A stretch of 64,000 nt of DNA from Streptomyces canus (GTDB taxonomy: Bacteria; Actinomycetota; Actinomycetes; Streptomycetales; Streptomycetaceae). Below are positions 27,960-37,405 of this stretch, one piece after another. The translations under genes and the position numbers were made by a program. The stretch covers positions 9,796,001 to 9,860,000 of the forward strand of contig NZ_JAUSWW010000001.1 of assembly GCF_030815415.1 (NCBI RefSeq), read 5' to 3'. Within the stretch, counting starts at the first letter, position 1. Each line of letters opens with the position of its first letter. Below the pieces are notes generated by a model, which saw only the letters and a program-made list of their open reading frames with translations, searched no databases and was not told where the DNA came from.

Positions 27960-28796
27960 GTGGATTCGACCGAAGCACCACAGGGCGTCATTCAGGCGCA
28001 CCTGCTGAGGGGTCAGAAGGCACTGGTCACGGGAGCGAACTCGGGCATCGGCATGGCGACCGCGCTGGGGCTCGGCCGGGCCGGCGCGGACGTGGTCGTG
28101 AACTACGTGGCGGATCGTGACGCCGCCGAGAAGGTCGTCGAGGAGATCACCTCCTTCGGCGTGCGCGCGGCCGCCTACGAGGCGGACGTGTCCAAGGAGG
28201 ACCAGGTCGTCGCCATGGTGGATCGGATGGTCCAGGAGTTCGGGACGATCGACATCATGGTCGCCAACGCCGGTCTGCAGCGCGACGCCCGGCTCACCGA
28301 CATGACGCTGGCGCAGTGGCAGAAGGTGATCGATGTCAACCTCACGGGGCAGTTCCTGTGCGCCAGGGAGGCGGCCAAGGAGTTCCGGCGCCGCGGTGTC
28401 GTCCCCGAGGTGTCCCGCGCGGCCGGGAAGATCATCTGCATGAGCTCGGTGCACCAGCTCATCCCGTGGTCCGGCCACGTCAACTACGCGTCATCCAAGG
28501 GGGGCGTGCAGATGATGATGCAGACCCTGGCCCAGGAGCTCGCCCCGGAGAAGATCAGGGTGAACGCGGTCGCCCCCGGTGCGATCAAGACGCCGATCAA
28601 CCGCAGCGCCTGGGAGACGCCCGAGGCCCGGGAAGACCTGCTGCGGCTGATTCCCTACGACCGGATCGGCGACCCCGTCGACATCGCCCACGCCGTTGTC
28701 GCCCTCTCGTCCGACCTCATGGACTACGTCGTGGGGACGACCTTGTACGTGGACGGCGGCATGACCCTCTTCCCCGGGTTCGCCACCGGTGGCTGA
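27960..28796 (+). CDS. Glucose 1-dehydrogenase-like SDR
   Basis: 278-residue SDR with TGANSGIG, NYVAD after beta-2, VANAGLQ, CMSSVHQ, YASSKGG and a C-terminus ending in VDGGMTL and FPGF. The Pro-x-Gly motif near the C-terminal end and VHQLIPW are typical of SDRs annotated as glucose 1-dehydrogenases. The GTG at 27960 follows AGGAGG with good spacing; the longer frame to 27861 lacks that signal. It would oxidise beta-glucose to gluconolactone with NAD(P), though other sugars are possible. It sits between a GMC enzyme and cydA. Confidence 0.82.
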   Translation: MDSTEAPQGVIQAHLLRGQKALVTGANSGIGMATALGLGRAGADVVVNYVADRDAAEKVVEEITSFGVRAAAYEADVSKEDQVVAMVDRMVQEFGTIDIMVANAGLQRDARLTDMTLAQWQKVIDVNLTGQFLCAREAAKEFRRRGVVPEVSRAAGKIICMSSVHQLIPWSGHVNYASSKGGVQMMMQTLAQELAPEKIRVNAVAPGAIKTPINRSAWETPEAREDLLRLIPYDRIGDPVDIAHAVVALSSDLMDYVVGTTLYVDGGMTLFPGFATGG

Positions 28797-28832
28797 CCTT
28801 TTTCTGGTACGCCGCGAACAGTAAGGGCGTCG

Positions 28833-30299
28833 ATGCACACTTACGTCTCGCTGGTGGCGGATGCCCCAGCGCAACTGCTGCCGGCCCGGGAGCTCATGGC
28901 CTTCACTCTGGCCTCCCACATCATCCTGGTGCCCCTGGGTGTGGCGCTCCCTTTGATCACCCTGGTCATGCACTACCGAGGGCTGCGCCGCAACGATGCC
29001 ATCGCGCTGCTCCTGGCCCGGCGCTGGTCGGCCGTCATGGCGGTGCAGTTCGCGGTCGGTGTCGTCACCGGCACGGTGCTTTCCTTCGAGTTCGGTCTGC
29101 TCTGGCCGGGACTGATGGGTCGGTGGGGTGACGTCTTCGGGATCGGGTTCGGTGTCGAGGCCTGGGCGTTCTTCCTCGAGGCGGTACTCATCGCGATCTA
29201 CCTCTACGGGTGGCGCCGGCTGAAACCGCGTACCCATTTCCTGCTCGGGCTGCCGCTCCCGGCCACCGCCCTGTTGGGCGCGTTCGGCATTTTGGCCGCC
29301 AACTCCTGGATGAACACACCGCAGGGGTTCTCCCTGGACGCCGCGGGCAGACCGGTCGACGTCGACGTGTGGAGGGCGATCTTCACGCCCATGTTCGGGC
29401 CGCAGTACTGGCACTTCGTCGTAGCCATGCTGATGACCGCGGGGTACATGGTGGCCGGCGTCTATGCCGTGGGCTGGCTGCGGGGCCGCCGGGACCGGTA
29501 TCACCGGCTCGGGTTCGCCATTCCCTTCACGATCGCATCCATCGCCGCACCTGTGCAGATGGTCCTGGGCGACTCCATCGCGCGGTCGGTCTTCCACAAA
29601 CAGCCGGTGAAGTTCGCGGCCATGGAGATCGTCTGGGAGACCGACACTCGTGTACCGGAATACCTCTACGGTCGCCTGCACCCGGACGGTTCGATCTCCG
29701 GCGGTATCAAGATTCCCTTGCTCGACTCCGTGCTGGCCGGGTTCCGCCCGGACACCAAGGTGGTCGGGCTGACCTCCGTCCCGGCGAGCGAACGGCCGAC
29801 CGCCACCCAGGCGACCATCGCCCACTGGGCCTTCGACACGATGGTCTTCATCGGCACCGCGTTGCTGCTGCTCGCGCTGTGCTACGGATGGATCTGGCTG
29901 CGCCACCGCCGGCTTCCCGAATCCAAGTGGTTCTATCGCGGCGCGGCATGCGCCGGAGTCGCGTCCGTCGTGGCGGTGGAGTGCGGATGGGTCGCCACCG
30001 AGGTCGGCCGCCAGCCCTGGATCGTCTACCAGAACATGCGGGTCGCCGAGGCGGTCACGTCGACCCGCTCCACCACTCTGTGGATCATGTTCGGCCTGGT
30101 GATCGTGGTGTACGTGTTCGTCTTCGGCTCGCTGCTGACGGTTCTGCTCAAGATGCGGGCGCGCTGGCGGCTCGCCGACGAGCAACAGGCGGCGCACGCA
30201 CCGGAGGCCGATACCCCCTACGGGCCGAGGGCAACTCCTCAGGCCGGCGACATCCTCACCTCCGGCACCGCAGGCAGGCCCCGGGACGGCCGCCCGTGA
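28833..30299 (+). CDS. cydA: Cytochrome bd ubiquinol oxidase subunit I
   Basis: 488 residues with about nine membrane helices. The quinol/heme region includes VGRQPW, the conserved GRQPW signature of CydA, and His residues in the first helices (LASHIILVPLG) that could ligate heme. The Q-loop between helices is short, as in actinobacteria. With CydB it reduces oxygen to water using quinol at very low oxygen, without pumping protons. The ATG follows AAGGG. Its stop overlaps the cydB start (GTGA). CydDC assembly genes are not in the window. Confidence 0.94.
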   Translation: MHTYVSLVADAPAQLLPARELMAFTLASHIILVPLGVALPLITLVMHYRGLRRNDAIALLLARRWSAVMAVQFAVGVVTGTVLSFEFGLLWPGLMGRWGDVFGIGFGVEAWAFFLEAVLIAIYLYGWRRLKPRTHFLLGLPLPATALLGAFGILAANSWMNTPQGFSLDAAGRPVDVDVWRAIFTPMFGPQYWHFVVAMLMTAGYMVAGVYAVGWLRGRRDRYHRLGFAIPFTIASIAAPVQMVLGDSIARSVFHKQPVKFAAMEIVWETDTRVPEYLYGRLHPDGSISGGIKIPLLDSVLAGFRPDTKVVGLTSVPASERPTATQATIAHWAFDTMVFIGTALLLLALCYGWIWLRHRRLPESKWFYRGAACAGVASVVAVECGWVATEVGRQPWIVYQNMRVAEAVTSTRSTTLWIMFGLVIVVYVFVFGSLLTVLLKMRARWRLADEQQAAHAPEADTPYGPRATPQAGDILTSGTAGRPRDGRP

Positions 30300-31348
30300 C
30301 CGCCGACGTCATCGCCGTGACGCTGCTCCTCGCCGTCGCCGCGTACGCGTGTGCGGGCGGCACCGACTACGGCGCCGGATTCTGGGATCTCACCGCGGGC
30401 GGGGCGGAGCGCGGCAAGCGCCCCCGGCAGCTCATCGACCACGCCATGGCTCCCGTGTGGGAGGTGAACAACGTCTGGCTGATCTTCGTCTTCGTCATCA
30501 TGTGGACCGGCTTTCCGATCCTCTTCCAGACCGTGTTCTCCGCGATGTGGCTGCCGTTGGCGCTGGCCGCGATCGGCATGGTCCTGCGGGGCGCCGGCTT
30601 CGCCTTCCGCAAGCCCGCCCGCCGGCTCGTGGGGCGGCGTCTGTACGGTGCCGTGTTCGCCGTGGCCTCGCTCGTGACGCCGTTCTTCCTCGGCTCGGCT
30701 GTCGGCGGGGTCGCGTCGGGCCGGGTCTCGCCCGGCACGGAGGCCTCCGCCGACGCCTGGGTCAACCCCACCTCGCTGATGTTCGGTCTGACCGCTGTCG
30801 CGGGCACCGCGTTCCTCGGCGCGGTCTTCCTCACGGGGGACGCCCGGCGCCTCGACGCCGATCTGGTCGGCTACTTCCGGCGGCGCGCGCTGGCCAGTCT
30901 CGGGGTCGTGTCCGCGCTGGCCGTGCTGGCGTTGTCCGTCACCCGGGACGACAGTGCGCACGTCTGGCACGGACTGACCCATGGCGTGGGTCTGGGCTTC
31001 GTCATCGCCGCGGGGGTGGCCGTCCTCGCGACGATCTGGCTGCTTCTGCGGACGCCGGGCGTCTGGGTCCGGGTCGCGGCCGTCGCGGTCGTCGCGGGTG
31101 CGGTGCTCGCCTGGGGCATGGCCCAGCGGCCCTACCTCCTTCCGACGTCGTTGACCGTGTCCGACGGGGCGGGCGCCCCCGCCACGCTCACGTGGCTGTT
31201 GGTGGTCACGGTGATCGCCGTGGTCGTGGTCCTCCCGGCCGTCGCTCTCCTGTACTGGCTGGACACCCACGGCGAACTGGAGGAACTCACGGACGCCGAA
31301 CTGCGACGAAGCGGTACGGGCGAGGACGGCCCCTCCGGGACCGCCTGA
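30296..31348 (+). CDS. cydB: Cytochrome bd ubiquinol oxidase subunit II
   Basis: 350 residues from the GTG at 30296 overlapping the cydA stop. The N-terminal signature GGTDYGAGFWDLTAGG and PVWEVNNVWLIF are diagnostic for CydB; eight to nine hydrophobic helices follow. Its short acidic C-terminus (ELEELTDAELRR) is cytoplasmic. It forms the bd oxidase heterodimer with CydA. The antiporter gene starts 52 bases downstream on the same strand. Confidence 0.94.
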   Translation: MTADVIAVTLLLAVAAYACAGGTDYGAGFWDLTAGGAERGKRPRQLIDHAMAPVWEVNNVWLIFVFVIMWTGFPILFQTVFSAMWLPLALAAIGMVLRGAGFAFRKPARRLVGRRLYGAVFAVASLVTPFFLGSAVGGVASGRVSPGTEASADAWVNPTSLMFGLTAVAGTAFLGAVFLTGDARRLDADLVGYFRRRALASLGVVSALAVLALSVTRDDSAHVWHGLTHGVGLGFVIAAGVAVLATIWLLLRTPGVWVRVAAVAVVAGAVLAWGMAQRPYLLPTSLTVSDGAGAPATLTWLLVVTVIAVVVVLPAVALLYWLDTHGELEELTDAELRRSGTGEDGPSGTA

Positions 31349-31400
31349 CGGCCCACCGCCGTATCCCCATCGCGCCCGCACCCCGACCGAGGGAGCTGTT

Positions 31401-33170
31401 GTGACGGACGACGAGATCCTTCTCGGGATCGCTCTGACGTTCGCGCTCGCCGCCGGATCTCAGATCCTGGCGAGCAAGCTGCGCGTCCCCGCACTGATCA
31501 TCCTGCTGCCGGCGGGTTTCGCGGCCGGGACGCTGACGGACGTCATCCATCCGGACAAGCTGATCGGCCCGGACTTCTCCGCTCTGGTCTCGATGGCCGT
31601 CGCGGTGATCCTCTACGACGCGGGCCTCGGGCTCAATCTGGGCAAACTCACGGGTCGGACGCGATGGATCGTGGGGAGGCTGCTGCTGTTCGGCGTGCTG
31701 CTCACGTTCTTCGTCACGGCAGCGGTGGCGCCCGCGATGTTCGACATGCCCCTGCGGGTGGCCGCGATGCTCGGTGTGATCCTCGTGGTCTCCGGCCCGA
31801 CTGTCGTCGGTCCACTGCTCGACTTCGTCCGTCCGAACGACAAGGTGCGCCGCATCCTGATCTGGGAAGGGACGCTGACGGATCCGATCGGCGGCATCCT
31901 GGGCGCGCTGGTGTTCCATGCCGTGGCCACGACGCACCGGGTCGACATCGGCCGGGGCTACCAACTGGGTCAGTTCGCGCTCAGCCTCGTTGTGGGCCTG
32001 GTCGGGGGAGCGGTGGCGACGGCCGTGCTGTGGCTGACGCTGCGCACCCTGCGGCTGGGCGAGACCCTGGGAACGCTGGCGCAACTGGCCACGGTGATCA
32101 CCGTGTCGGCGATGTGCGACATCGTCCGGGACGACACCGGGCTCATCGCCGCGATCGTGGCCGGTCTCGCCGTGACCAACATCCGCGGCTTCGACATTCC
32201 GGCCCGACGGCCCTTCTTCGAGACGCTGGCCCAACTGATCATCGGCTTGTTGTTCGTGTCCATCTCCTCCAGCGTCGCTCCCTCCTCCGTGAGGCCCGTG
32301 CTGTTGCCGGCACTGGGCCTCATCGCTCTGCTCGTCCTGGTCGTGCGCCCCGTGATTGCCTTCGCGTCGACCACCCGGTCCGGCCTGACCCTTGGGGAAC
32401 GGGCCTTCATCGGATGGATGGCACCGCGAGGCATCGTGGCTGCGGCGACGGCCTCGGCATTCGCGGCGGGCCTCGTCGAGCAGGGGGAGCCCGGGGCCTC
32501 CCGCATCCTTCCCGTCACCTTCCTGGTGATCGTGGGCACCGTCGTGCTGTACGCGCTGACCGCGGCGCCGGTGGCGCGACGGCTCGGCATCGTCGAACCC
32601 CGGGGACACCGGATTCTGCTGGTGGGCGGGGAGCCATGGGTGGTGGACCTGGGAAGGACGTTGCAGAGCGCCGGCCTGGACGTACTGATGTGGGCGGGGG
32701 CCGACGCCGAACGAGAACGCATCGATGCCGCGGGAATCGAGCTGGCCACCGGTGATCTGCTGGCCACGGCCACCAATCCCGGGGCCAGGCTGGAGGGTGT
32801 GACGGCCGTCTTCCTGGCCACCGACGACGACGATTTCAACGCGCTCGCCGCCGTGGTGATGCAGGACAGCGTCGAAGGCCCCGTGTACCGGGTGGGACCG
32901 CCGCACGGCGGCCATGGCGTCGTCGCCCCTTACACCGGCGGCGACATCCTGTTCGGCACCGCGCTGGTCCGCCACGTCCTGGCGGCACGCTACGAGCTGG
33001 GAGCCCGCTTCGTGATCCGGTCCGGCTCGGCCCCCCTCCCGGAGGGCCACGACACCCTGTTCGTCGTCCGTGCCGACCGGCGGCTGGAGCCGGTCACCGA
33101 CAAGCAGCAGGTCATCCCGGGGGAGGGCGACCAGGTGGTGCTGCTCGGCTCCGCCCCCTCCGAAGGCTGA
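31401..33170 (+). CDS. Cation:proton antiporter with TrkA-N-like C-terminus
   Basis: 589 residues from a GTG after GAGGGAG. The first 390 residues are a CPA-type Na+/H+ or K+/H+ exchanger of about 12 helices, with ILIWEGTLTDPIG, SGPTVVGPLLDF and WMAPRGIVAAATASAF. The rest is a cytoplasmic Rossmann domain (HRILLVGGEPWVVDLG) like TrkA-N, which binds nucleotides and gates transport, and a TrkA-C-like end. It would balance pH and monovalent cations. Position directly behind cydAB suggests joint use under energy stress. Confidence 0.88.
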   Translation: MTDDEILLGIALTFALAAGSQILASKLRVPALIILLPAGFAAGTLTDVIHPDKLIGPDFSALVSMAVAVILYDAGLGLNLGKLTGRTRWIVGRLLLFGVLLTFFVTAAVAPAMFDMPLRVAAMLGVILVVSGPTVVGPLLDFVRPNDKVRRILIWEGTLTDPIGGILGALVFHAVATTHRVDIGRGYQLGQFALSLVVGLVGGAVATAVLWLTLRTLRLGETLGTLAQLATVITVSAMCDIVRDDTGLIAAIVAGLAVTNIRGFDIPARRPFFETLAQLIIGLLFVSISSSVAPSSVRPVLLPALGLIALLVLVVRPVIAFASTTRSGLTLGERAFIGWMAPRGIVAAATASAFAAGLVEQGEPGASRILPVTFLVIVGTVVLYALTAAPVARRLGIVEPRGHRILLVGGEPWVVDLGRTLQSAGLDVLMWAGADAERERIDAAGIELATGDLLATATNPGARLEGVTAVFLATDDDDFNALAAVVMQDSVEGPVYRVGPPHGGHGVVAPYTGGDILFGTALVRHVLAARYELGARFVIRSGSAPLPEGHDTLFVVRADRRLEPVTDKQQVIPGEGDQVVLLGSAPSEG

Positions 33171-33223
33171 GCACCGAGGGCTGAGCGTCGAAGGGCAGCG
33201 GAGCCGGCGTTTCGGCGGTCTCC

Positions 33224-35068
33224 CTAGGCCGTCACGCGCTTGCTGTTGAGGGTCGCGTCGAGAGTGATGGCCGCGTCGATCAGCGCCAGGTGAGTGAAGG
33301 CCTGGGGGAAATTGCCCAGTTGACGCCCCGTCAGGGCGATCTCCTCGGAGTACAGGCCCAGATGGTTGGCGTAGGTGAGCATCTTCTCCAGCACCAGTCT
33401 GGCCTGATCCGTGCGACCGGTCCGCGCCAGGGCATCGACGTACATGAACGTGCACAGGGAGAAGGTTCCCTCGGAGCCGCGCAGTCCGTCCGGTGACGCT
33501 TCGGGGTTGTAGCGGTAGACCAGGCTGTCGCTGACCAGTTCACGCTCCATCGCGTCCATGGTGGACTTCCACATCGGGTCATCGGGCGTGATGAAGCCCA
33601 CCGTCGGCATGCGCAGCAGCGACGAGTCGAGCACATCGTCGCCGTAGTGCTGCACGAAGGACTGCTTCCGCTGGTCCCATCCTTGGTCCAGGACCTGCAC
33701 GTAGAGGTTGTCGCGCTCGGCCATCCAGCGGCCGCGGGCCGCCGGGCGCCCGTCGTCGTACGCGATCCGCAGGGCGCGGTCGAAAGCCACCCAGGACATC
33801 ACTCGACCGTAGGTGAAGTCCTTGCGGCCGCCGCGAGTCTCCCACAGCCCTTCTCCGGGCTGGTCCCAGTGGTCGACCAGCCAGTCGAGAAGGGTGTGCA
33901 GCGCCGTCCACCCCCTGGTGTCCAGATGGATGCCGTGCTGGTGCGCGAAGTAGATGCTGTCCAGTGCCTCACCGTAGATGTCCAGTTGCAGCTGGTCCGC
34001 GGCCCCATTGCCGATACGGACGGGGGCGGAGCCGCGGTAGCCCTCCCAGTGCTTCAGCTCCTCCTCCACCAGGTCGGACGAGCCGTCGACCCGGTACATG
34101 ATGTTCAGCGGCCCGGTGCCGTTGCCCTGGCCGGCCTCTTCCTTCACCCGGTTGTGGAGCCAGCTGATGAACGCCGTCGCCTCTTCTTTGAAGCCCAGGC
34201 CCAGCAACGCGTACACGGAGAAAGACGCGTCGCGGATCCAGGTGAAGCGGTAGTCCCAGTTGCGTTCGCCGCCCAGCTGCTCCGGCAACGCCGTCGTGGG
34301 GGCGGCGACCAGGGCGCCGCTCGGCGCGTAGGTCATGAGCTTGAGCGTCACGGCTGAGCGTTCGACCGCCTCGCGCCACCGGCCGGTGTAGGTGGACTGG
34401 CTGAGCCACGAGCGCCAGAAGCGGACCGTCCCGTTAAACAGCTCCTCGAACTCCGCGAGCCGCACCTCGCGGGGCGGCCCTGCGGGCGACGACTCGATGA
34501 CCAGGCCGCGTTGTTGTCCCGCCTGCAAGGTCAGGGTGAAGCGCAGGTCCTTGTCGCCCGACAGAGCGTTCAGGAGCCGCTCGTCGTGCGGCTCCCGGAC
34601 GGCGTGCACGGCAAGGTCCATGTCCTCCGAGCTGAACAGGGCCCCGTGCTCCGTGATGTGAAGCTCGTGCGGCTTGCGGCCGTAGTCGAAGCGGGGGGCG
34701 ATCTCACCCTCGAACGTCATGCTGCCGCGCACACAGCGCAGCATGCGGACCAGCCGGTGCCGCGGCGTTGCCGTCGTCCCGGTCACCGGCATGAAGTCGA
34801 CGACCTCACCGGCTCCGGCCTCCGTCATGAAGCGTGTCACCAGGACGGCGGTGTCGGGGTGGTACAGCTGCTTGGTCTCGTAGTCGCTGGCGGCGGGCCG
34901 GACGGTGAAGTGGCCGCCTTTGCGCCAGTCGAGCAGAGCGCCGAAGACGCTGGGTGAATCGAAGCGTGGACAGCAGAACCAGTCGATCGTGGCGTCGGTG
35001 GTGACCAGGGCAGCGGTCTGCAGATCACCGATCAGCCCATGGTTCTCGATCAGGGGATAGTCGTCCAT
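33224..35068 (-). CDS. Glycoside hydrolase family 15 protein (glucoamylase/trehalase-like)
   Basis: 614-residue cytosolic GH15 enzyme, with no signal peptide. The N-terminus (LIENHGLIGDLQTAALV, DWFCCPRFDSPSVF) and the catalytic (alpha/alpha)6 barrel are conserved: YRFTWIRDASFSVYALL, EGLWETRGGRKDF with the general acid Glu, and EEIALTGRQLGNFPQAF with the second Glu. Related actinobacterial proteins act as trehalases or glucoamylases; both release glucose. It is convergent with the antiporter gene and divergent from the DUF2254 gene. The 305-base gap 35069-35373 carries both promoters. Confidence 0.9.
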   Translation of the reverse strand: MDDYPLIENHGLIGDLQTAALVTTDATIDWFCCPRFDSPSVFGALLDWRKGGHFTVRPAASDYETKQLYHPDTAVLVTRFMTEAGAGEVVDFMPVTGTTATPRHRLVRMLRCVRGSMTFEGEIAPRFDYGRKPHELHITEHGALFSSEDMDLAVHAVREPHDERLLNALSGDKDLRFTLTLQAGQQRGLVIESSPAGPPREVRLAEFEELFNGTVRFWRSWLSQSTYTGRWREAVERSAVTLKLMTYAPSGALVAAPTTALPEQLGGERNWDYRFTWIRDASFSVYALLGLGFKEEATAFISWLHNRVKEEAGQGNGTGPLNIMYRVDGSSDLVEEELKHWEGYRGSAPVRIGNGAADQLQLDIYGEALDSIYFAHQHGIHLDTRGWTALHTLLDWLVDHWDQPGEGLWETRGGRKDFTYGRVMSWVAFDRALRIAYDDGRPAARGRWMAERDNLYVQVLDQGWDQRKQSFVQHYGDDVLDSSLLRMPTVGFITPDDPMWKSTMDAMERELVSDSLVYRYNPEASPDGLRGSEGTFSLCTFMYVDALARTGRTDQARLVLEKMLTYANHLGLYSEEIALTGRQLGNFPQAFTHLALIDAAITLDATLNSKRVTA

Positions 35069-35373
35069 CGTGAGCCCCTTTCGGCACGGGCCGACAAGGA
35101 TCCGGATCCGCCTGAGCGGCCTCGCAGGGCTCCGACGCGGCGGCGAGAGAGGTCACCGGTTACGCGGCGCGCGAGGGAAATCCGGTGCCATCCGTCAGCT
35201 TAGGCCTCCGATGTGGCGCCGTCCTGCCGAGCGAAGTGGCGCGGGGAAGGCCTTCGCGCTGCCGCTGCACTCCCGCGAGAACGGCCCTAGCGTGAGAGAC
35301 AGCGGTCCCGCAGACGCAGCCAGGTGCTCCGCGCGCCCATCAGTACTGGGCTCCTCCGGCAAAGGGGCGTGAA

Positions 35374-36666
35374 GTGAAGATCGTGGCGTCCTGGGCGGCC
35401 AGATTCAGGGTGCGGCAATACATCAAGTCAAGCCTGTGGATCGTGCCGCTGCTCGGTCTCGTCCTGGGCGGCATCCTCGCCGAATGGGCCGTCGCGGCCG
35501 ACGGAACCGGGTGGCCGCCCAGCGGCTGGCACTACTCCACGAGTACGGCGAGCGGCGTGCTCACCGCCATTGTCGGGGCGATGGTGGCGTTGCTGGGCTT
35601 CGTCGTCACCATCGGCGTCCTCGTCGTCCAGCAGGCCACCGGCACGCTCTCTCCTCGCTATATGCGCCTGTGGTACCGCGACCGTCTGCAGAAGGCGGTG
35701 CTGGCGACCTTCACCGGGACCTTCGCGTTCGCCTTCTCCTTGCTGCGCAGCATCGAGGACGACTCCGTGCCCGACCTCGGAGTCACCCTGGCCGGCGGAG
35801 CGGTGGCCATCAGCCTGGTGCTCCTGCTCGTCTACCTGAACCGGTTCACGCACAGTCTGAGACCGGTGGCCATCGCCGACCTGGTCGCCCGCATGGGACG
35901 AGCCGTCTTCGGCCGCGGTGCCGTCCAGATCCGCGGCGCGGCGCCGAACGCGGACGAGCAAGTGCCGCCCGGGACTCCGGTCATGCGGATCTGTTCCGAA
36001 CGCGGTGGTGCCATCCAGTCCTTCAACGTGGCCGGGCTGGTCGCCGAGGCCGCGCGTCACGACTGCGTCTTCGTCGTCACCCGGCTGATCGGAGACTTCG
36101 CGCCGCCCGATGCAGTCCTCGTGGAGGTCCACGGCGGCACGTCGCAACCCGACCCGGAACGGGTGACCGGCCTTGTCGCCCTCGGGGCCGAGCGGACCAT
36201 CGAGCAGGACCCCGCCTTCGCCCTCAGGATCCTCGTCGACATCGCCATCAGGGCGCTTTCCCCCGCGGTGAACGACCCCACGACCGCGGTGCAAGTGCTC
36301 AACTACATCGAGTCGTTCCTGCACATGGTGCGCAAAGCACCCCTGCCCGGCCGCTATGTCCTGGCCGATCACCAGGGGCACCCCCGGCTCGTGCTGCTCG
36401 GGCGGGACTGGGAAAGCTACCTTCAGCTGGCCCTGTGCGAGATCCGCGACTACGGAGCGTCCTCGGTGCAGATCTGCCGTCGGCTCCGCGCGGTGCTCGA
36501 CGGCCTGCTCGATACCCTCCCGCCGGAACGGCATCCCTCCGTGCGAGCCGAGTTGCGTCTGCTCCAGGAGTCGGTCGAGCGGGAGTTTCCCGACGCGGCC
36601 CGGCGCGCTGTCGCCGAGCAGGCCGACCGACAGGGCATCGGCGGGCGCTACCCCTCGCAGAAGTAG
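35374..36666 (+). CDS. DUF2254 membrane protein
   Basis: 430 residues from a GTG. Three to four hydrophobic helices occupy residues 15-165 (WIVPLLGLVLGGIL; LTAIVGAMVALLGFVV), then a cytoplasmic part with the DUF2254 motif SPAVNDPTTAVQVLNYIE and a C-terminal helical section. The family is widespread in bacteria without a proven role. It is divergently placed from GH15 and precedes a gap before the channel operon. Confidence 0.9.
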   Translation: MKIVASWAARFRVRQYIKSSLWIVPLLGLVLGGILAEWAVAADGTGWPPSGWHYSTSTASGVLTAIVGAMVALLGFVVTIGVLVVQQATGTLSPRYMRLWYRDRLQKAVLATFTGTFAFAFSLLRSIEDDSVPDLGVTLAGGAVAISLVLLLVYLNRFTHSLRPVAIADLVARMGRAVFGRGAVQIRGAAPNADEQVPPGTPVMRICSERGGAIQSFNVAGLVAEAARHDCVFVVTRLIGDFAPPDAVLVEVHGGTSQPDPERVTGLVALGAERTIEQDPAFALRILVDIAIRALSPAVNDPTTAVQVLNYIESFLHMVRKAPLPGRYVLADHQGHPRLVLLGRDWESYLQLALCEIRDYGASSVQICRRLRAVLDGLLDTLPPERHPSVRAELRLLQESVEREFPDAARRAVAEQADRQGIGGRYPSQK

Positions 36667-37405
36667 GGAGTTCGAAGGCGATCCCGTCGGGGTCGAGGGG
36701 CCCCGGGCATCGTGGGTGTGCAGCCGAGCGAGTCCGTCCTCCAGGACGGCCTCAGCCATTCCTCGGCCGTCGCGGCAGAAGTGCGGGCCATCGCCGAGTC
36801 CTGGACGGCCGTCCAGGTCACTGGACGCATCACTGTCCTGGAGCGGCCGCTGTGGCGTGCCGCTTGCAGGTCCGCGAGCCGGTCGCCGCGGGCGCACGGG
36901 TGAAGGGGTACGGCCCGGCTCCCCATGGACTGCGTGAACCGGACCGGCGGGCCCTCGGCGCCGGCGTGATCGGGGAGGGGGCCATCCGGGGGCGCGGCTG
37001 CTTCGACCGGGCCGACGCGACGACCGATGCTCTTGCACCGGCGGCGTAGCCATCGTGACCCCGACGGGCGATTCCATGGCCGACGGCGCCGAACCCGTGC
37101 GCTCGCGGCGGCTGCAACGTGTATCCGCGCTAGGTCGAACAGGCCCGCCATCCTCGTGAGGTCGCGTCACTGCTCGGGCCCAACGGATCAGAGCGTGACG
37201 TTCATCCGACCAGCCGTATCGGGCCGCGCGAATCCCGGCCCCGTCCTTCGGCGGAGCGAGGACGGCGGCCCTATCAGGGCGCGCCGCAAACGGGCGGCGC
37301 GACGCGGCTCCGGTCGCGGGACCTGCCGGGAGCGCCTTTGCTGGACTGGCGGCGGTTGCTCCGTCGCTCTCGGTCACCCTCGAAGTTTCCTTGCAGGAGA
37401 ACCGT
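36667..37405. other. Gap of about 740 bases without a supported gene
   Basis: No frame shows a convincing protein family. In one plus-strand frame, 36860-37049 reads LGAGVIGEGAIRGRG and DATTDALAPAA, loosely like the phosphoribosyltransferase-type stress proteins seen in other stress islands. The match is too weak to call. The last bases (CAGGAGA at 37395-37401) are the ribosome site of the next gene. Confidence 0.3.

Noticed and set aside
28491..30197. 568-residue minus-strand open frame over cydA
   Set aside because: It is antisense to cydA, rich in Arg/Gly/His/Asp and without family sequence. It is a typical shadow frame of high-GC genes.
31287..33455. 722-residue minus-strand open frame over the antiporter
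   Set aside because: It is antisense to an obvious membrane protein gene, and its composition is that of a shadow frame.
36860..37049. Phosphoribosyltransferase-like gene in the 36.7-37.4 kb gap
   Set aside because: Only a short stretch looks similar, there is no start, and the PRPP motif cannot be found.
35428..37377. 649-residue minus-strand frame over the DUF2254 gene
   Set aside because: It is antisense to the DUF2254 gene and the following gap. No domains, signal or start site support it.
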